The notes beneath the pieces were generated by a model, which worked only from the letters and a program-made list of their open reading frames with translations, was not told where the DNA came from and ran no database searches. Positions 35,370-48,802 of a DNA stretch of 64,000 nucleotides are shown here, one piece after another; the stretch's first letter is position 1; the number at the start of each line of letters is the position of its first letter. Source of the DNA: Pseudorasbora parva (taxonomy: Eukaryota; Chordata; Actinopteri; Cypriniformes; Gobionidae); the NCBI RefSeq assembly GCF_024679245.1, contig NC_090178.1, positions 14,707,361 to 14,771,360 on the forward strand. Reading direction: 5' to 3'. Position numbers and translations under genes: made by a program.

Positions 35370-35897
35370 CTAGCCTGACAAGCCAGACCCACATCAAGAT
35401 GTTTGGTCTGGAAACTCACCATAGACACGGCTCACTCCGAGAGGCGGGATAAACGGTTGTCTTTTAAACTCCCTCTGCACGCGATAGGATAGCGCTACAA
35501 CCAACCAGAGCAACGAAGGTGAAACGGAGTTTGTTGATAGATTAAACATTCGCCGTATCTGGTCGGCAAAACTCTGAACAAATCTTCCCTTTTTAAGAAT
35601 GACTTCAGTGCTGTTCTTTGTCCTTTTCTCAGAGAAAAGCTTAACTCCAAGTCTTCCAGAGTCGTGGTCAAAGCTGATTCGAAAGACGGCCGTTCGCCAG
35701 TTTCTGTGTTTACTAGAAGCACGCAAACGCAACTCGGCCATTGTCATTATGGCTCCGCCCATCGACTCTATACACGATGTGATTGGCCCAGCAAGAGTTA
35801 GGCGAATACAGCTCAGAAGGGTATTGAGAGTTGCTAGACGACACTCACGGGCAGATTAAATTTGCTGCCGCTAGGGTGCGTCTAGATTTCTAGGCTA
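35370..35897. mobile_element. hAT MITE, copy 1 (CTAGCCTGACAAGCC)
   Basis: The 528-bp element starts CTAGCCTGACAAGCCAGACC and ends CTAGATTTCTAGGCTA. It is flanked by CTGTGCTA (35362-35369) and CTGTGTTA (35898-35905), an 8-bp target duplication with one mismatch, as made by hAT transposases. It is the same family and orientation as 62031-62554. The minus-strand ORF across it (35394-35762) is partly shared with the other copy but carries no transposase motif. Confidence 0.85.
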
Positions 35898-36485
<588 letters not shown>

Positions 36486-36689
36486 CTAGGAATGTGTACA
36501 AGTTTACAAGTTTTTTATTTAAGTTAAGTTTAAGGTTTTTCAAGTCTTTTAAGTAAAATAAAGAAAGAGTATTACAATAAAAACATTTTCTCCTTAACCT
36601 CTTTCTGTTCCTGTCACCTAAGAATAGAATATCAAAAAAAACGAATTGAACCGAAAACCTTTTCCTGCCTGTTTCCTTTAATACATTAC

Positions 36690-36960
36690 AATTTCCCATA
36701 AAAAATACAAATAAAAAATAAAAAGTATTATACTTTAAAATGTTATACATTCCAGTGAATTTTCAGCATCATTACTCCAGTCTTCAGTATCACATGATCC
36801 TTCAGAAATCATTCTGCCAATTTTGAAACTGGAAACCCCATTTTTTTTATGATTATTTGATGAATAGAAAGTTCAAAAGAACAACATTTATTACAAATGT
36901 ACAGTCTTTACTGTCACGTATTGAATGTTTGGTCCACCAGAGATATGCAACTAATCAGGT
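36690..36960 (-). repeat. Copy of the common dispersed repeat
   Basis: TTTTCAGCATCATTACTCCAG, TCTTCAGTATCACATGATCC, TTCAGAAATCATTCTG and GATGAATAGAAAGTTCAAAAG follow each other in the opposite orientation to the copy at 2840-3255. Confidence 0.7.
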
Positions 36961-38838
36961 CTTCGTCTTCTCTTTAGGGAGAAAAAGGAGTCTTCTCTTT
37001 TTTTTTTTTTTTTTTTTGTCCCTCATGTACAAAAATCCCTTGGGTCAAGTTAGTAGAAATACAGATGCTAACATGCTTACTATTCTTCCTAAATCCATCT
37101 TTGTTTGGGTGGTAAAATGTTAGCTAACTGGCAGCAACTGTACATCATCAGCTTCTCTTGGCTGTCCCATTTGCAACTCTGTTAGCAGGGGATAAATCTC
37201 TGAGTTATTGCTCCTCTAGGCCTCATGAATCAGGGAGCCCTCTGTAGTGAGAATTAAAGTCCTTCTAATGGGCCAGGCTACTGCAACATATTGCTGTGCT
37301 TGCCATCACAATAGCTACAAAGGCTTGAATAAATTTAGCAAAACAAGTCTCAGGCAATTTGCTACTTCAGGAACCATGCTAAAAAAAAAAAAAAATCTTA
37401 AACCAGTGGTCTAAAAATACTCTATGTTACATTTCCTTCTGCTAGATGTCACCTATTTACAACAAAGGCGTAGTTTGATGACACCAAGTTTGAGCTCAGA
37501 ATCTTGGGACCTGGTCTTCACCTCACAGCCGGTGGAAAATAATCGGGATAGGACTCGGCAGAAACCATGTTCATGAATGTGATTATTAATGTTACCGTAG
37601 TATGAAGCAGAGCAGGGCTGAGTGTTGAAGGAGCTGAGTAAGGCCGCTGGAGCGATTGTTGCGCAACACACGGCTCGGGAGCAGTGGGAGTTTTATTAGG
37701 AAGGGACGTTGCCGGTTTCCGCTTTTCCAGTCATGAAAATGAGGTAATGCAGCTCTGTTTATCATATTAGATATATTTGAGTGTGTTTAAAATTATGATG
37801 TTACTCTGTGCGTTCGCTCAGCGGCTGCTGTGACACTTGTTCACACTGCTAAGAGTAAAGCATTTCTGCAGAATAAAACCGGAAACTGAGAGTTACGCAG
37901 ATATGACGCAATTGACAGGCGACAATTAAAATAAGCAATTTTCTCACAATTTACAAATAGTTGGAAACATGTGGGATATTGTATGAACTCAAATGAACAA
38001 AATCTATAACAAAGGGCTGGTGATTTTTGGATATACTGCAAAAATGCTATATAGCTGGTTTCCCAGACTAATATAACCCCAGCAGAATCCCATTGAAAAT
38101 ATAATGATTGCGCAATCTCAAACGGTCACATTTATCTTTCCAAAGTGTGCATTTAATAGCTACAGCTGCATAAAAAGACATTTAGTAAACATGTCAATGG
38201 GAAACATTTGTCACAGCCCTGCACTTCTATTAAAGCTTCCATCATGATGGCAGTCACTTGCACACACATAAATGCAGACAGCGTGGTCAATAACGCAACA
38301 CCGTCTTCACAGCTTAGGCAATGGGAAAATTTGCTCTTGACAGATACAGGATGGAGTAAGAAAGAGAACGGAGGTGTGTTTGTTATCGATGATTTCTAAA
38401 ATGCCTCTGGCTGGCATTGATCGCACAAAAGAACTGTCCGCGTGCAGCCAGAGAGTGTTTACGCATTGGGTGGTGCAGTTTAGCATCAAGGCTTTGACAG
38501 GTTGCCTCTTATCACTGACATATGGATAAATGCCTTCCGCCACTTCATAACTTCTCTCTGACCAGGCTGCTCACTCACTGCAGCTTTTTAAAGAGCAGCA
38601 AAATGTCAGGAATCCCAGTCCATGAGCACGGATATGGGCAAGAAGATGTCATGCCATACAGATTGATTCGGAGTGCATGTTTGTAATTTCTCTTGTAGCT
38701 TTGATGCTGATTGATTTTGCTCATCTGCATGTTTGAGCCGGTTCACACAGAACACATTTTTGCTATTAAAAACGCAAGACCCATGTCAGTGAAGTGGGAA
38801 AAAAAGGGCAAGATCTTACAGTTTTTCTCCATTGGTTT
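36961..38838. other. Mostly single-copy DNA
   Basis: T- and A-runs lie at 37001-37017 and 37381-37395. The 37130-37370 part is repeat-free and contains CATGAATCAGGGAGCC and CTTCTAATGGGCC words that look non-random, so it is a conserved non-coding candidate. The 37490-37740 part is GC-richer (CGATTGTTGCGCAACA palindrome at about 37653) and may be a transposon promoter. No gene is seen. Confidence 0.3.
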
Positions 38839-39230
38839 GGCTCATTTCTTCAAACAGAAATGACATTCTCAAAATTCTAAGATCATTTGGCAAAACAGTT
38901 CAGCACAAGACTAGCTCACTTGCAAAAGCTAATATCTCTCCCAAATCTGTTAACTCGTGCTTCAAAACTAAATTCCTTTCCCATATAAACAGACAGTGCC
39001 ACACAAATGGCAAAGATCCTTCTGAATGGCTTTGGCTCATTTCTTGAAACAGACCGGACGTTCTCAACACTCTTGGTGCTTTTGCCAAAATAAAGTGGAT
39101 GGTTCGGCACAACAACATGGTTCACTTGCAAAGCTCATACCTCTCTCCCAAAACAGTTCACTCCTGTGTCAAAACTATTTCCTTCTCATTTAAACAGTCA
39201 GTTCCCCCAAAATGCTTTTTCCTTTTGGCA
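38839..39230 (+). repeat. Two tandem ~195-bp units
   Basis: GGCTCATTTCTT at 38839 and 39034 starts two diverged units that share GGCACAA/CAGCACAA, CACTTGCAAA, CTCTCCCAAA and CCCATATAAACAGACAGT/CATTTAAACAGTCAGT words in order. The period is about 195 bp. It resembles a known fish transposon end that has been duplicated. Confidence 0.6.
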
Positions 39231-39458
39231 TTGTGTAAGCAATGTCAGAATGTTTAGTTGTTTTGTCATTATGGCATAGGTCCATTGAAATATCCATCAT
39301 GTCCAACCTTTCAGTCTTAGCCCATTATATCATTAACAATGGTTACTGTGCTGTTTTTTTGCCTAGCTAACAGAATACAATTATGTTTAAAACTGAAAAA
39401 AATAATAATTTGATTTTAGGGTAAGACTGTCGTCCAAGGTTTTACATCACACATTTGA

Positions 39459-39741
39459 GCCCGTTCTCACAAAAATGTGTATAAATAGTAAAAGTGTGCA
39501 ATCTCGTGGAATGTATACGCCAAAATGGGTTTTCCGTGTGCATATGATAAGCACTTTATCTATTATACACATGCCACCACCCTAGTCCTACCCAAGAGCG
39601 TGTCATATGCACACTATAAAGTGCGTATCATATGCACCCGAAAAATTGCGTAGCATTTGCACGCCAAAACTCATTTTGGCGTATCCATTCTACGAGATTT
39701 CACACTCGTACTATAAATACGCATTACCATGAGATTGTGTT
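39459..39741. mobile_element. Foldback (MULE-like) element, related to 26757
   Basis: CCCGTTCTCAC then GTGTATAAATAGTA and GCAATCTCGTGGAATGTATACG at the left return as CGTATCCATTCTACGAGATT and TACTATAAATACGCATTACC then ATGAGATTGTGTTG at the right. The central part contains the inverted CCTAGTCCTACCCAAGAGC. It shares the arm sequence CACGCCAAAACTCATTTTG with 26757-27079. No clear target duplication is visible. Confidence 0.65.
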
Positions 39742-40002
39742 GTGCACTCATACTACCAAGGAAATTGTAACTATTATCATTCACACACATAAAGTAACTT
39801 CCAAACGTCCATAGAGTAAAAAGAAAATGTATATAGTCATGTCACATGTGGACTACTTTGATGATGTTTTTATTCCCTTCCTGGACATGAACTGTGTGTA
39901 CACTTGGATACGCTCTCGGACTAAATATAAAATATCTTAAACTGTGTTCTGAAGATTAACGGAGGTCTTACGGGTGTGGAACGACATTAGGGTGAGTCAT
40001 TA

Positions 40003-41417
<1,415 letters not shown>

Positions 41418-41445
41418 ATTTTTGGGTGAACTAACCCTTTAATGT

Positions 41446-41982
41446 TCTTACTCATAAAATATACCTGCTTTCATTAAGCTGTCATTAAAACGCTATGAAA
41501 TAACAATGCCATATCAAACGGCCACGTAGTTTGGGCACTATCGGTATGCATGTGGAGGACAAATGCATTCTGGCACTTATACAAAATCATATGTGGTCAA
41601 CTGAAAGAAACTTTTCATAGACAATTAAAGAAAAACTGCAAACATGTTATTTGATAACTTTGAAAGTAGGTATCTCAGGGAAAGAGGTGTTTATAATCAC
41701 ATCTTGAGGATGTCAGCAGAAATGCAAGTATTATGCAGTTGGACAACTAGCAATCGAGAGTTCATGGTGTATCATTATGTTCACATGAGATGACATCTTC
41801 GACATCGCACGGAAATATCTCTGTCAAAATTAAATGCAATCTGTCATTTCAGTCTTGTTATTTAATTTTTTTTTTTTTTTTCTGACAGAGAGTAACCTAG
41901 CGCTTGTTGTCTGTGTACTAAATCCTGATTGTATTTGTGACATTAAAAAACTAAATATGTTTGGTCTCAATCAGCTATAAAA
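41446..41982. other. Single-copy stretch without gene
   Basis: AT-rich with a T-run at 41868-41881. Nothing else is recognised. Confidence 0.35.
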
Positions 41983-42125
41983 CCGTAATATTGTGTTATA
42001 AAAGTATAAAATAAATAGACTAATGGAAAATAAAACAGTTGTGCAGAGATTTTTTTTTTCTCTGCACAACTGTTTTATTTTCCATTAGTCTATTTATTTT
42101 ATACTTTTATAACACAATATTACGG
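41983..42125. repeat. Perfect palindrome: 67-bp arms around T9
   Basis: The left arm, 41983-42049 (starting CCGTAATATTGTGTTATA, ending GTTGTGCAGAGA), is repeated without any mismatch in inverted order as the right arm, 42059-42125. A 9-nt T spacer separates them. The flanks diverge immediately on both sides. No known transposon end is seen at the arm boundaries. Confidence 0.97.
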
Positions 42126-42589
42126 ATAAAAGACAACAACTCCCAGAAATCGTGAAAGTACTTGCTTCTCTGCCCTATGAGGACACTCCCAAAGCCTCCA
42201 CTACTACATTACTGATCACTTTCCCACTGCATTCATTTTCATAAAATCAGTTCAGTTAGAGGTCAGACACTACAATTAAAAACTGAATGTGTCTGTTCAA
42301 TATAATGAGTGAGTGAGCCGATCGAGGGTCATGGCACAAACGCAGCAGGAGTCAGGTTGCATTTATCACCAGAGCTGAGGTAAGCACGACCGCGGGATAC
42401 ATTCGCAGCGCGTGTTCAGTCTGGCGCGTTTTCACTTCATGCCTTTGGAGGCTTAACTTTTATAGGAATTAATTTGAAAAGTTTAAACACTCTTTTTTTT
42501 ACTTTGCTCCGCACCACTCCGTTTACATGAATCCCTGTGGCTGCCCGAGCTGACTTCTGTGAGTGTGATCCCACTCCCCATGCAAAAGG
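42126..42589. other. Single-copy stretch without gene
   Basis: A 463-bp stretch, somewhat GC-richer after 42330. I see no ORF with a domain and no repeat. Confidence 0.3.
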
Positions 42590-43807
42590 CAGGCTCATTG
42601 GAAATACGTGACTCTGCCTACATTTTTGCAACACCCAAAATATGTACCTCCAGGTACGTTTACCTGCACTTTTTGGGTGAGCCGTCCACCGGAGGCGCTC
42701 CGCCAACCTGATCTCAGAGAATTAATATTTATAACCCAATTTTATATTTTGGAGCAACTAACTCCACTCCTACCCTAAACCTACCAACTCTCAACAATAT
42801 AAAACACGTAACAGGCAAATAAATGTATAGTCACGTGTATTTATTGCAAAAACTGACCAAAAAACAGAATAAAAGTATTAACTCATGTTGCATTCCAAGT
42901 CTTCTGAAGTCATACGATATCTTCATGTGAAGAACAGAGATGATCTTAATGTTTTAGTCGTTGAAATGATGATCGCGCTCCTTTGCGAACAGAACACACA
43001 CACACACGCACTCGTTGATACACTGATATGATACATACGGTCGGAAAGTGATGTGATCGGTCACGAGACACACGAGAGCCAATGGCATTTTACAATCAAA
43101 GCTGATATAATGACGCAATTGGTCACGAGACACACGACAGCCAATGCTGTCAAAGCTGACGTGACGTTTCTTCCGGCGGCAATATTTGGAATTTATTATT
43201 AATATTCGGCGAATGGATTCGACGTTACTGATCACTTTCTGAGATTTTCTTCACACAAATCAATCACCTCGGAACACTTGGGATATTTGTATTTTCTGAA
43301 TAAATTGTGCCTCCAGTTTTTTTATAATACACAAATGGGTAGGTTAAGGGGAGCGTTGGAGTTACGCGTTCAAAATGTGTCTGAATATGTGTCCACAAGG
43401 TAAATGGATTTATAAACATACTAATTTTTTTTTTAAATTTTTTATTTTTTTTTGTTGAAAATGTAAAAATGCAGAATGTGATGGGGAGGTTTAGGGGCTG
43501 TGTGTGCACGTGTGTGTGTGATGGGTAGGTTTAGGGGTAGAGGCAGTGTAGGGGGATAGAATGTAATGGCGTTGATAAACACACTAAAAAGCGATTATGC
43601 GTCTTGATAGCACGCCAAAATGGTATACGAATTGGCGTGTCATACGTACGCCATTTCATGAGATCAGTCTGTGAATGGAGAAAAAATATTACCACTTAGC
43701 GCCTCCGGTGAACGCTTCACCCAAAAAGTGCAGGTAAACGTACCTGGAGGTACAAATTTCGGGTGTTGCAAAAATGTAGTCAGAGTCACGTATTTCCAAT
43801 GAGCCTG
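42590..43807. mobile_element. Long-TIR element containing a MULE-like insertion
   Basis: CAGGCTCATTGGAAATACGT (42590) and its inverse ACGTATTTCCAATGAGCCTG (to 43807) open inverted repeats of about 110 bp that run through GTACCTCCAGGTACGTTTAC and GCACTTTTTGGGTGA to GGAGGCGCT. The DNA between about 42705 and 43671 is a separate foldback-family element. No matching target duplication flanks the outer element. Confidence 0.6.
42705..43671. mobile_element. MULE-like element sharing its core with 30385-31485
   Basis: The ends AACCTGATCTCA and TGAGATCAGTCT are of the same type as the other foldback elements here. The interior 42840-43200 (GCATTCCAAGTCTTCTGAAG, GACGCAATTGGTCACGAGAC, ACGAGAGCCAATG) matches the interior of 30385-31485 in inverted orientation. 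The 43455-43565 part (AAAAATGCAGAATGTGATGG, GGTTTAGGGG, AGTGTAGGGGGATAGAATG) matches the GT-flanked elements at 55.2 and 57.0 kb. It therefore links three repeat groups. Confidence 0.55.
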
Positions 43808-43855
43808 GGTTGGATTTCCCATTGTATTACTGTTATAATATTTAAATTACTGTTA

Positions 43856-43858
<3 letters not shown>

Positions 43859-43892
<34 letters not shown>
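43859..43892 (+). repeat. T34 homopolymer
   Basis: A run of 34 T. No retroposon body is recognised on the minus strand next to it. Confidence 0.95.
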
Positions 43893-43895
<3 letters not shown>

Positions 43896-43959
43896 GTTAA
43901 GGCTGTCTGGGTGGAATAGGATGAGAGACAGAAGAGCGATCTTGTTAGGGCAGGGGTAC

Positions 43960-44295
43960 TCTATAAACAGTTACCTGAAAAATATTTTTTAACCGTAATC
44001 TCTAGATCCTTTAGATCTGCTCTGATGGATAGATCTGTATCGCTTTGGTGGTTCCAGGAAGATTTGTCTGCAATGGTTCTGTTTAAATGCACGGTTACCT
44101 GCATGTCAAATATGTTTAAAGTTAGCCCTGAAGTTAGGCCAGGAAGATATGTCTGCAAGGGTACTGTTTAAAGTTACCTGACACATACTTTTAAACCGCA
44201 ATCCCTCCGATATGAAGACAAGACGCTTAGATCTGCTCTGATGGATAGACATGTATAGCCCTGGTGGTTCCAGGAAGGTTTGTCTGCAAAGGTAT
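43960..44295 (+). repeat. Degenerate tandem repeat
   Basis: AGATCTGCTCTGATGGATAGA occurs at about 44012 and 44230. GGTTCCAGGAAG-TTTGTCTGCAA occurs at about 44049 and 44268, with a shorter copy at 44139. GTTACCTG occurs three times. Units of about 90 to 215 bp are arranged in tandem. It is followed by the GGAT array. Confidence 0.65.
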
Positions 44296-44324
44296 ACCAT
44301 GAATACCATTACACCCCTAGTAAA

Positions 44325-44393
44325 GATGGATGGATGGATGGATGGATGGATGGATGGATGGATGGATGGATGGATGGATGGATGGATGGATGG
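44325..44393 (+). repeat. (GGAT)17 microsatellite
   Basis: 69 bp of perfect GATG/GGAT units. Confidence 0.97.
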
Positions 44394-45387
44394 GAATGTT
44401 TTATAGCATTATGAAGAAGTGGATTTAAACTCTACATGAAAACACAAATCATCAGACAAATGTCAATTTAGGCAAGACAATGCACGGTTAGGCATGTTTG
44501 TTGTCAGGTGAGGCTGTTCTAGGTCAATCTTCTAAAGGGGCCAGACAGTAAAGAGGAGGGCAGGCAGTATACAGGCCTATCATGCATAATGCATCTCTCC
44601 GTGCATGTTCCGAAAAAGAAAACTGTCAGACCCAGTTAGACCTGGCTGGAAGAAGATTGCACCCACGTCCCACTAGACATATGCTTCTGTCTGGCCTGTG
44701 CATTATCATGTCTGTTTTGATCTTTTAGCCTCATTTGCAGACACTAGCAACATTTTTCACACCTAAGGAACACAGTGTTTAGTAATCTACAATGCCTTTC
44801 TTGGCTGAGACTAGTACAGTAAAGTACAAATAAAGACTTTTGTTCTTGAAATTAAGAAAATCCCTATGAGTCAGACGTAAGGGGAAAAAAATCACATTGA
44901 TAAAATGGGTTTCAAGTTATATGCATATCCGTGCAAATCCACAACAGGCAACTTTAGAGTGTAACCGCAAGTATTATTTAAGTGACTAAAGTGTTCTGTG
45001 TTAGAAGCAATGAAGTTAACAATATGTCTGCTCTATAAGATCCATACTATTTCAAACAGACCTTTCAAAAGATCCTTGTATATGCTTTCAGTTACAGAGT
45101 TTTAATGTAGTTCCATCAAGATGCGACAACTAAAATGCAGGTAACTGATTTGATATTGTTTATAGCTGGTTGAAGTTGAACATTTATGGTTTAAGTTTAC
45201 AGCTTTTAGGTTAGTGCTGTTTTATCACTGCAAATATTTTCTGTTGATTTGTACATGCATTTATTTTCGTGATGGATTTGCATTGTTATTGCACATTCTG
45301 GTCACTAAAAGGATGTTCTTTAGTTGGCAGTTTGGTTGGCAAAATGTTTTGGATGCTATCATTTAAAGTCAAATTAATTCAAGTTAC
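44394..45387. other. Single-copy stretch without gene
   Basis: Repeat-free. The 44470-44760 part (ATGCATAATGCATCTCTCC, CTGGCTGGAAGAAG) is of moderate complexity and could be conserved non-coding DNA. No exon is recognised. Confidence 0.3.
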
Positions 45388-45392
45388 ATTAT

Positions 45393-47093
45393 TGTTACGA
45401 TCCACGCCTGTCCCGGACTCCATTTCCCAGAATCCTCCCTGTCTCACACCTGAACTCAATTCCTCATCATCTTTCGCTCTCCCCGGATTCTCTGCACCTG
45501 GTCTTCATCGTTTGCACTCCCTTTATATGGAACTCACTTCCCTCCACACCTCAGAAAGCAGGTTATGTGACATACCTGGGTATGTTTAAGAGTAAGTTAT
45601 CGGATAACCTCAACTTTTGGTTCCAAAAATGGAGGTAACTTCCAGGGTATGCTAGTAACCATGGCCACTCACTCTCTAAACATAACCTGCTCCGGAGGTA
45701 TTTAGCTTAAGAGGTATTTAGGTGTTAATATAGTTATGTGTGTTAATATATGTAATTAATATAGTTGTTAATATAACCAAATTAGTTTAAGTTATATAAT
45801 ATACAATATATATTCATTCTAAAGAATTTTAATAAAAAATAAGTTTAAATGTTAATGCAATTCAAATATTTTTATCTCACAAGTAGCATCAAGCAAAATA
45901 TAATTCTTAATCTCAATGAATAAAGATAACTTATTAAAAGAAAACATTGGACAACACAACAGGTGCTGATGTGCATTAAATATGTAATGTAAATCACCAT
46001 TAAACAAAAGAAGAAGAGGATAGAATGGCACGCTCTCTTATGCTACCTTCACACAGAGCGCGAATAGAGCGTCAAAATGATGTCTATGCCGTGTCTAGTT
46101 TGACGCGTGAACATTTTTAATCCATTCGCACGTCCGCAGTGAATTGGACGTGCGAGTATTTGAAGCGAAATAGACGCGTGTTCAAGGCGTGCCATGAGAA
46201 TGGCAGAGTGGTGTTTTATGACCTTTTTCATTTTCGTTAAAAAATATATATATTAAGCATTAACAGGCACACAAATGTGGTTCAACACTTTAACGCTACC
46301 TGGATTACCTGGATCTGCATGTATATTTTTATATTCTTAAAAAATGTAAAATTATGAATCTTCACTTTGGCCTCATTCAAAATGATTTGGTAGGCAACAA
46401 TAGATTAATTAGACCACAGATCGCCCATTAGATGTACACAAGACGATTATATCGGATGTTTAAATACTACAGAGACATGCGAATCAGCGGCAAACACCAG
46501 AAGGACTGGCCAAGAAAAGGCTGCTCTCGCCGGGGTTAAGTGCTGATCGAGCACCCGGTGATCGCCTGGATCTCAGAATTGCAAAAACGCAAGATAATTT
46601 TTTTAATATAAACCACATATTTTAGCTTTAAACAACTACATTATCAACTGAAAAGCATTAAACAGCGTATCATATGCCTACCAAAATGAGTTTTGCCGTA
46701 TACATTCCACAACATTGCACACTCTATTCGCGTTCAGTCTTAACTTACCTTTCCGCGTCTGTTTCCACGGTGAATCATCGTCTTGTGTGTTAACTGGGAA
46801 CATACTCCGAGTTGTCTGAACTTACTCTGTGACTCGTTTTTGGAACCAGCATACCTCGAGTAAGCAAGGTTTGGGTTAATCAACCGAGAGTTCAAGGTAT
46901 ATGTGACGGTAAGTTACCTTGAATTCTGGAAAACGGCACTAGTCCGTTCTTAATCTCATGCTCCCTGATGTTATTATATTCCTTTTGGTTGGTTTTGCGT
47001 GCTATGTTTCTGTTTATTCTCCTCCTTTAAATGAACCCATCTATTTTTGGAAGTCTGCTTCAGACTCTTCCCTGCTGCATGACACCTGTAACA
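45393..47093 (+). mobile_element. Solo LTR split by a later DNA element
   Basis: The LTR starts TGTTACGATCCACGCCTG and ends GACACCTGTAACA. It is flanked by an exact 5-bp target duplication ATTAT (45388-45392 and 47094-47098). It has a CTTTATATGG TATA-like box at about 45522 and a CCTTTAAATGAACCC poly(A)-signal-like region near 47022. Left half 45393-45557 and right half 46925-47093 together make an LTR of about 335 bp. The middle is a foreign element. No internal retrotransposon coding sequence is present. Confidence 0.8.
45558..46924. mobile_element. DNA element inserted in the solo LTR, itself composite
   Basis: The left part (GTGACATACCTGGGTATG, GGTTCCAAAAATGGAGG) and the right part (TTTTTGGAACCAGCATACC, CAAGGTATATGTGAC) are inverted relatives. 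Inside, TTCACACAGAGCGCGAATAGAG (46048) and CTCTATTCGCGTTCAGTC (46722) bracket another element. At 46663-46728 a fragment of the foldback family (GCGTATCATATGCCTACCAAA, ATGAGTTTTGCCGTATACAT) is present. Confidence 0.5.
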
Positions 47094-47301
47094 ATTATAT
47101 TTTGGAGCTAAGTGATGAAAAAAAAAGTTTGTTCTCTCGCAAAAAAACTAAACAAAAAAACAAATGCATTCCACTGAGAAGCTCTTTCAAACTCAGTACT
47201 CTCTCTCTTGCAAAGTTTTTTTGGGAAATGCAAATGTTTGCAAGGGAACCATTTTGAAATCTATAATATTTTTTTAAAATATAAAAATGCATTGTTAATT
47301 T

Positions 47302-48802
47302 AAAGCTGTAGTCCATAACTTTTTTTTTCAGGAATTTGAAAAATGTTTGATCATACAGCTGAATGTACATATTTCACAGAAATTGTGTAAAAATTATTTG
47401 AGGAAGTACATAACTAGCCAGTGTTCATTAGCCCAATTCACAATATAAGTTTGTAATAATGTTATAATTAGAGTGGTATGTTGGATTTGCGCAGGAAATT
47501 TGAATATTTAAGCTTATCATTTTTGATAGTGATTTGTCCAGAAAGGTCCAAACGACAATCAGTGATAACTGGAGATTCACCCCGTAGTTAAAAGGGACCG
47601 CTAATACACACCAAATACACATAGTCACACAATGCTGATGTTGTTAACTAGCGATGTCCCGAGGAGGTTTTTTTGCCCTAGAGTCCGAGTCCTAGTCATT
47701 GGATTTTGAGTATCTGTATTTGAGTCCTGATCCGATACTTCTATAATACATAAAAAAAAGAATAAATTAATTGTTCCACAGATGCGGAACAATTAATTAT
47801 GTTGGTGTGAAATAAACAGTTATGGAAATGTAGAAATTAAAGCTAAAGCTCCAATCTGCTCCCAAAAATCCCCAAAAAAGTCTGTTAGTGCCTCATTGAC
47901 AACTTCACTCAGAGAAAACGTCGATCTCAGCTGTCATTGATGACGTCACACCCCTTGTTTTTATAGAATCAAATAACAAACTAAAACTAAACTCAATTAA
48001 AAAACGAACACTTGAAATGAAATCATCGTGGTGATAACTGACATAAACTAACTTTGGGGGAAAAATTTGAAGTGTGATTTGATTGTTTAGTTTGCTTCGC
48101 GTCCATTCGAAAACACAGAGGTGCAACTGTACTGGGACCGGCCACCTGGGGGCGATCGAGGCGTGGAGGCTTCAGTTTCTAAGAGGGCTGCTACAGGCTT
48201 GCTTTAAACCAGTAGTGTACAACAAAAAGTGACGTTATGCCACACGCGTTGCTGTTTCTGAGTGGAGTTAAAAGGGTCTAACTCTGTGTCACCGCATAAA
48301 TATCGATGTGTTAAAAAAACAATTATGACAATATACATATATATATCTGAGTCCTGATCGGGAGGTAACGTCAGATTCCGATCGAGTCTGAAATCACGTG
48401 ATCGGGCCCGATTTCCGATCGCGTGATCAGATCGGGACATCCCTATTGTGAACATTAACAATTTGAGAACAAAGTATAAGAATAATAATCATTACCATAT
48501 GGTTTTATGTGATATGAGCAAAGCAAACGTTAGATTTAATCATCATTGGTAGCGCTATTTATTGTAATGCTTTTTTCTCAGTTGATCAGAAAAAAATACT
48601 TGGTCAGATGAAATTTTGCAGGCAAAATTCTTATTTTGGTCATACTACCAAGACTCTGTGAACTCCTCAAACCATTAGGTTCATCCGTGCTGAGGATCTG
48701 TGCCATCAACCCATATAAAGACAATAATTCTGCAAATAGCTGCAATTGCAGGTTTCAAACTGAGATGGCAACAAAGAGGCGAAACTTACGAACTGCAGCT
48801 TT
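47302..48802. mobile_element. TTAA-type element (AAAGCTGTAGTCC ends) split by a hAT element
   Basis: The left end TTTAAAGCTGTAGTCCATAAC and right end TTACGAACTGCAGCTTTAAA are inverted repeats with few mismatches. TTAA abuts AGCTG at both ends, as in piggyBac/Kolobok-type insertion. Without the hAT at 47649-48445 it is about 700 bp and has no ORF. Confidence 0.6.
47649..48445. mobile_element. hAT element, non-autonomous (TAGGGATGTCCCGATC)
   Basis: It starts TAGCGATGTCCCGAGGAGG and ends CAGATCGGGACATCCCTA. It is flanked by TTGTTAAC (47641-47648) and TTGTGAAC (48446-48453), an 8-bp target duplication with one mismatch. Subterminal GAGTCCTGATC and its relatives occur on both sides. A small inner palindrome (AATTAATTGTTCC, 47765-47798) is present. 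It has no transposase ORF and lies inside the TTAA-type element. Confidence 0.8.

Noticed and set aside
35394..35762. 122-residue ORF shared with 62184-62405
   Set aside because: Shared only because both lie in the same hAT MITE family; no transposase motif and different frame breaks.
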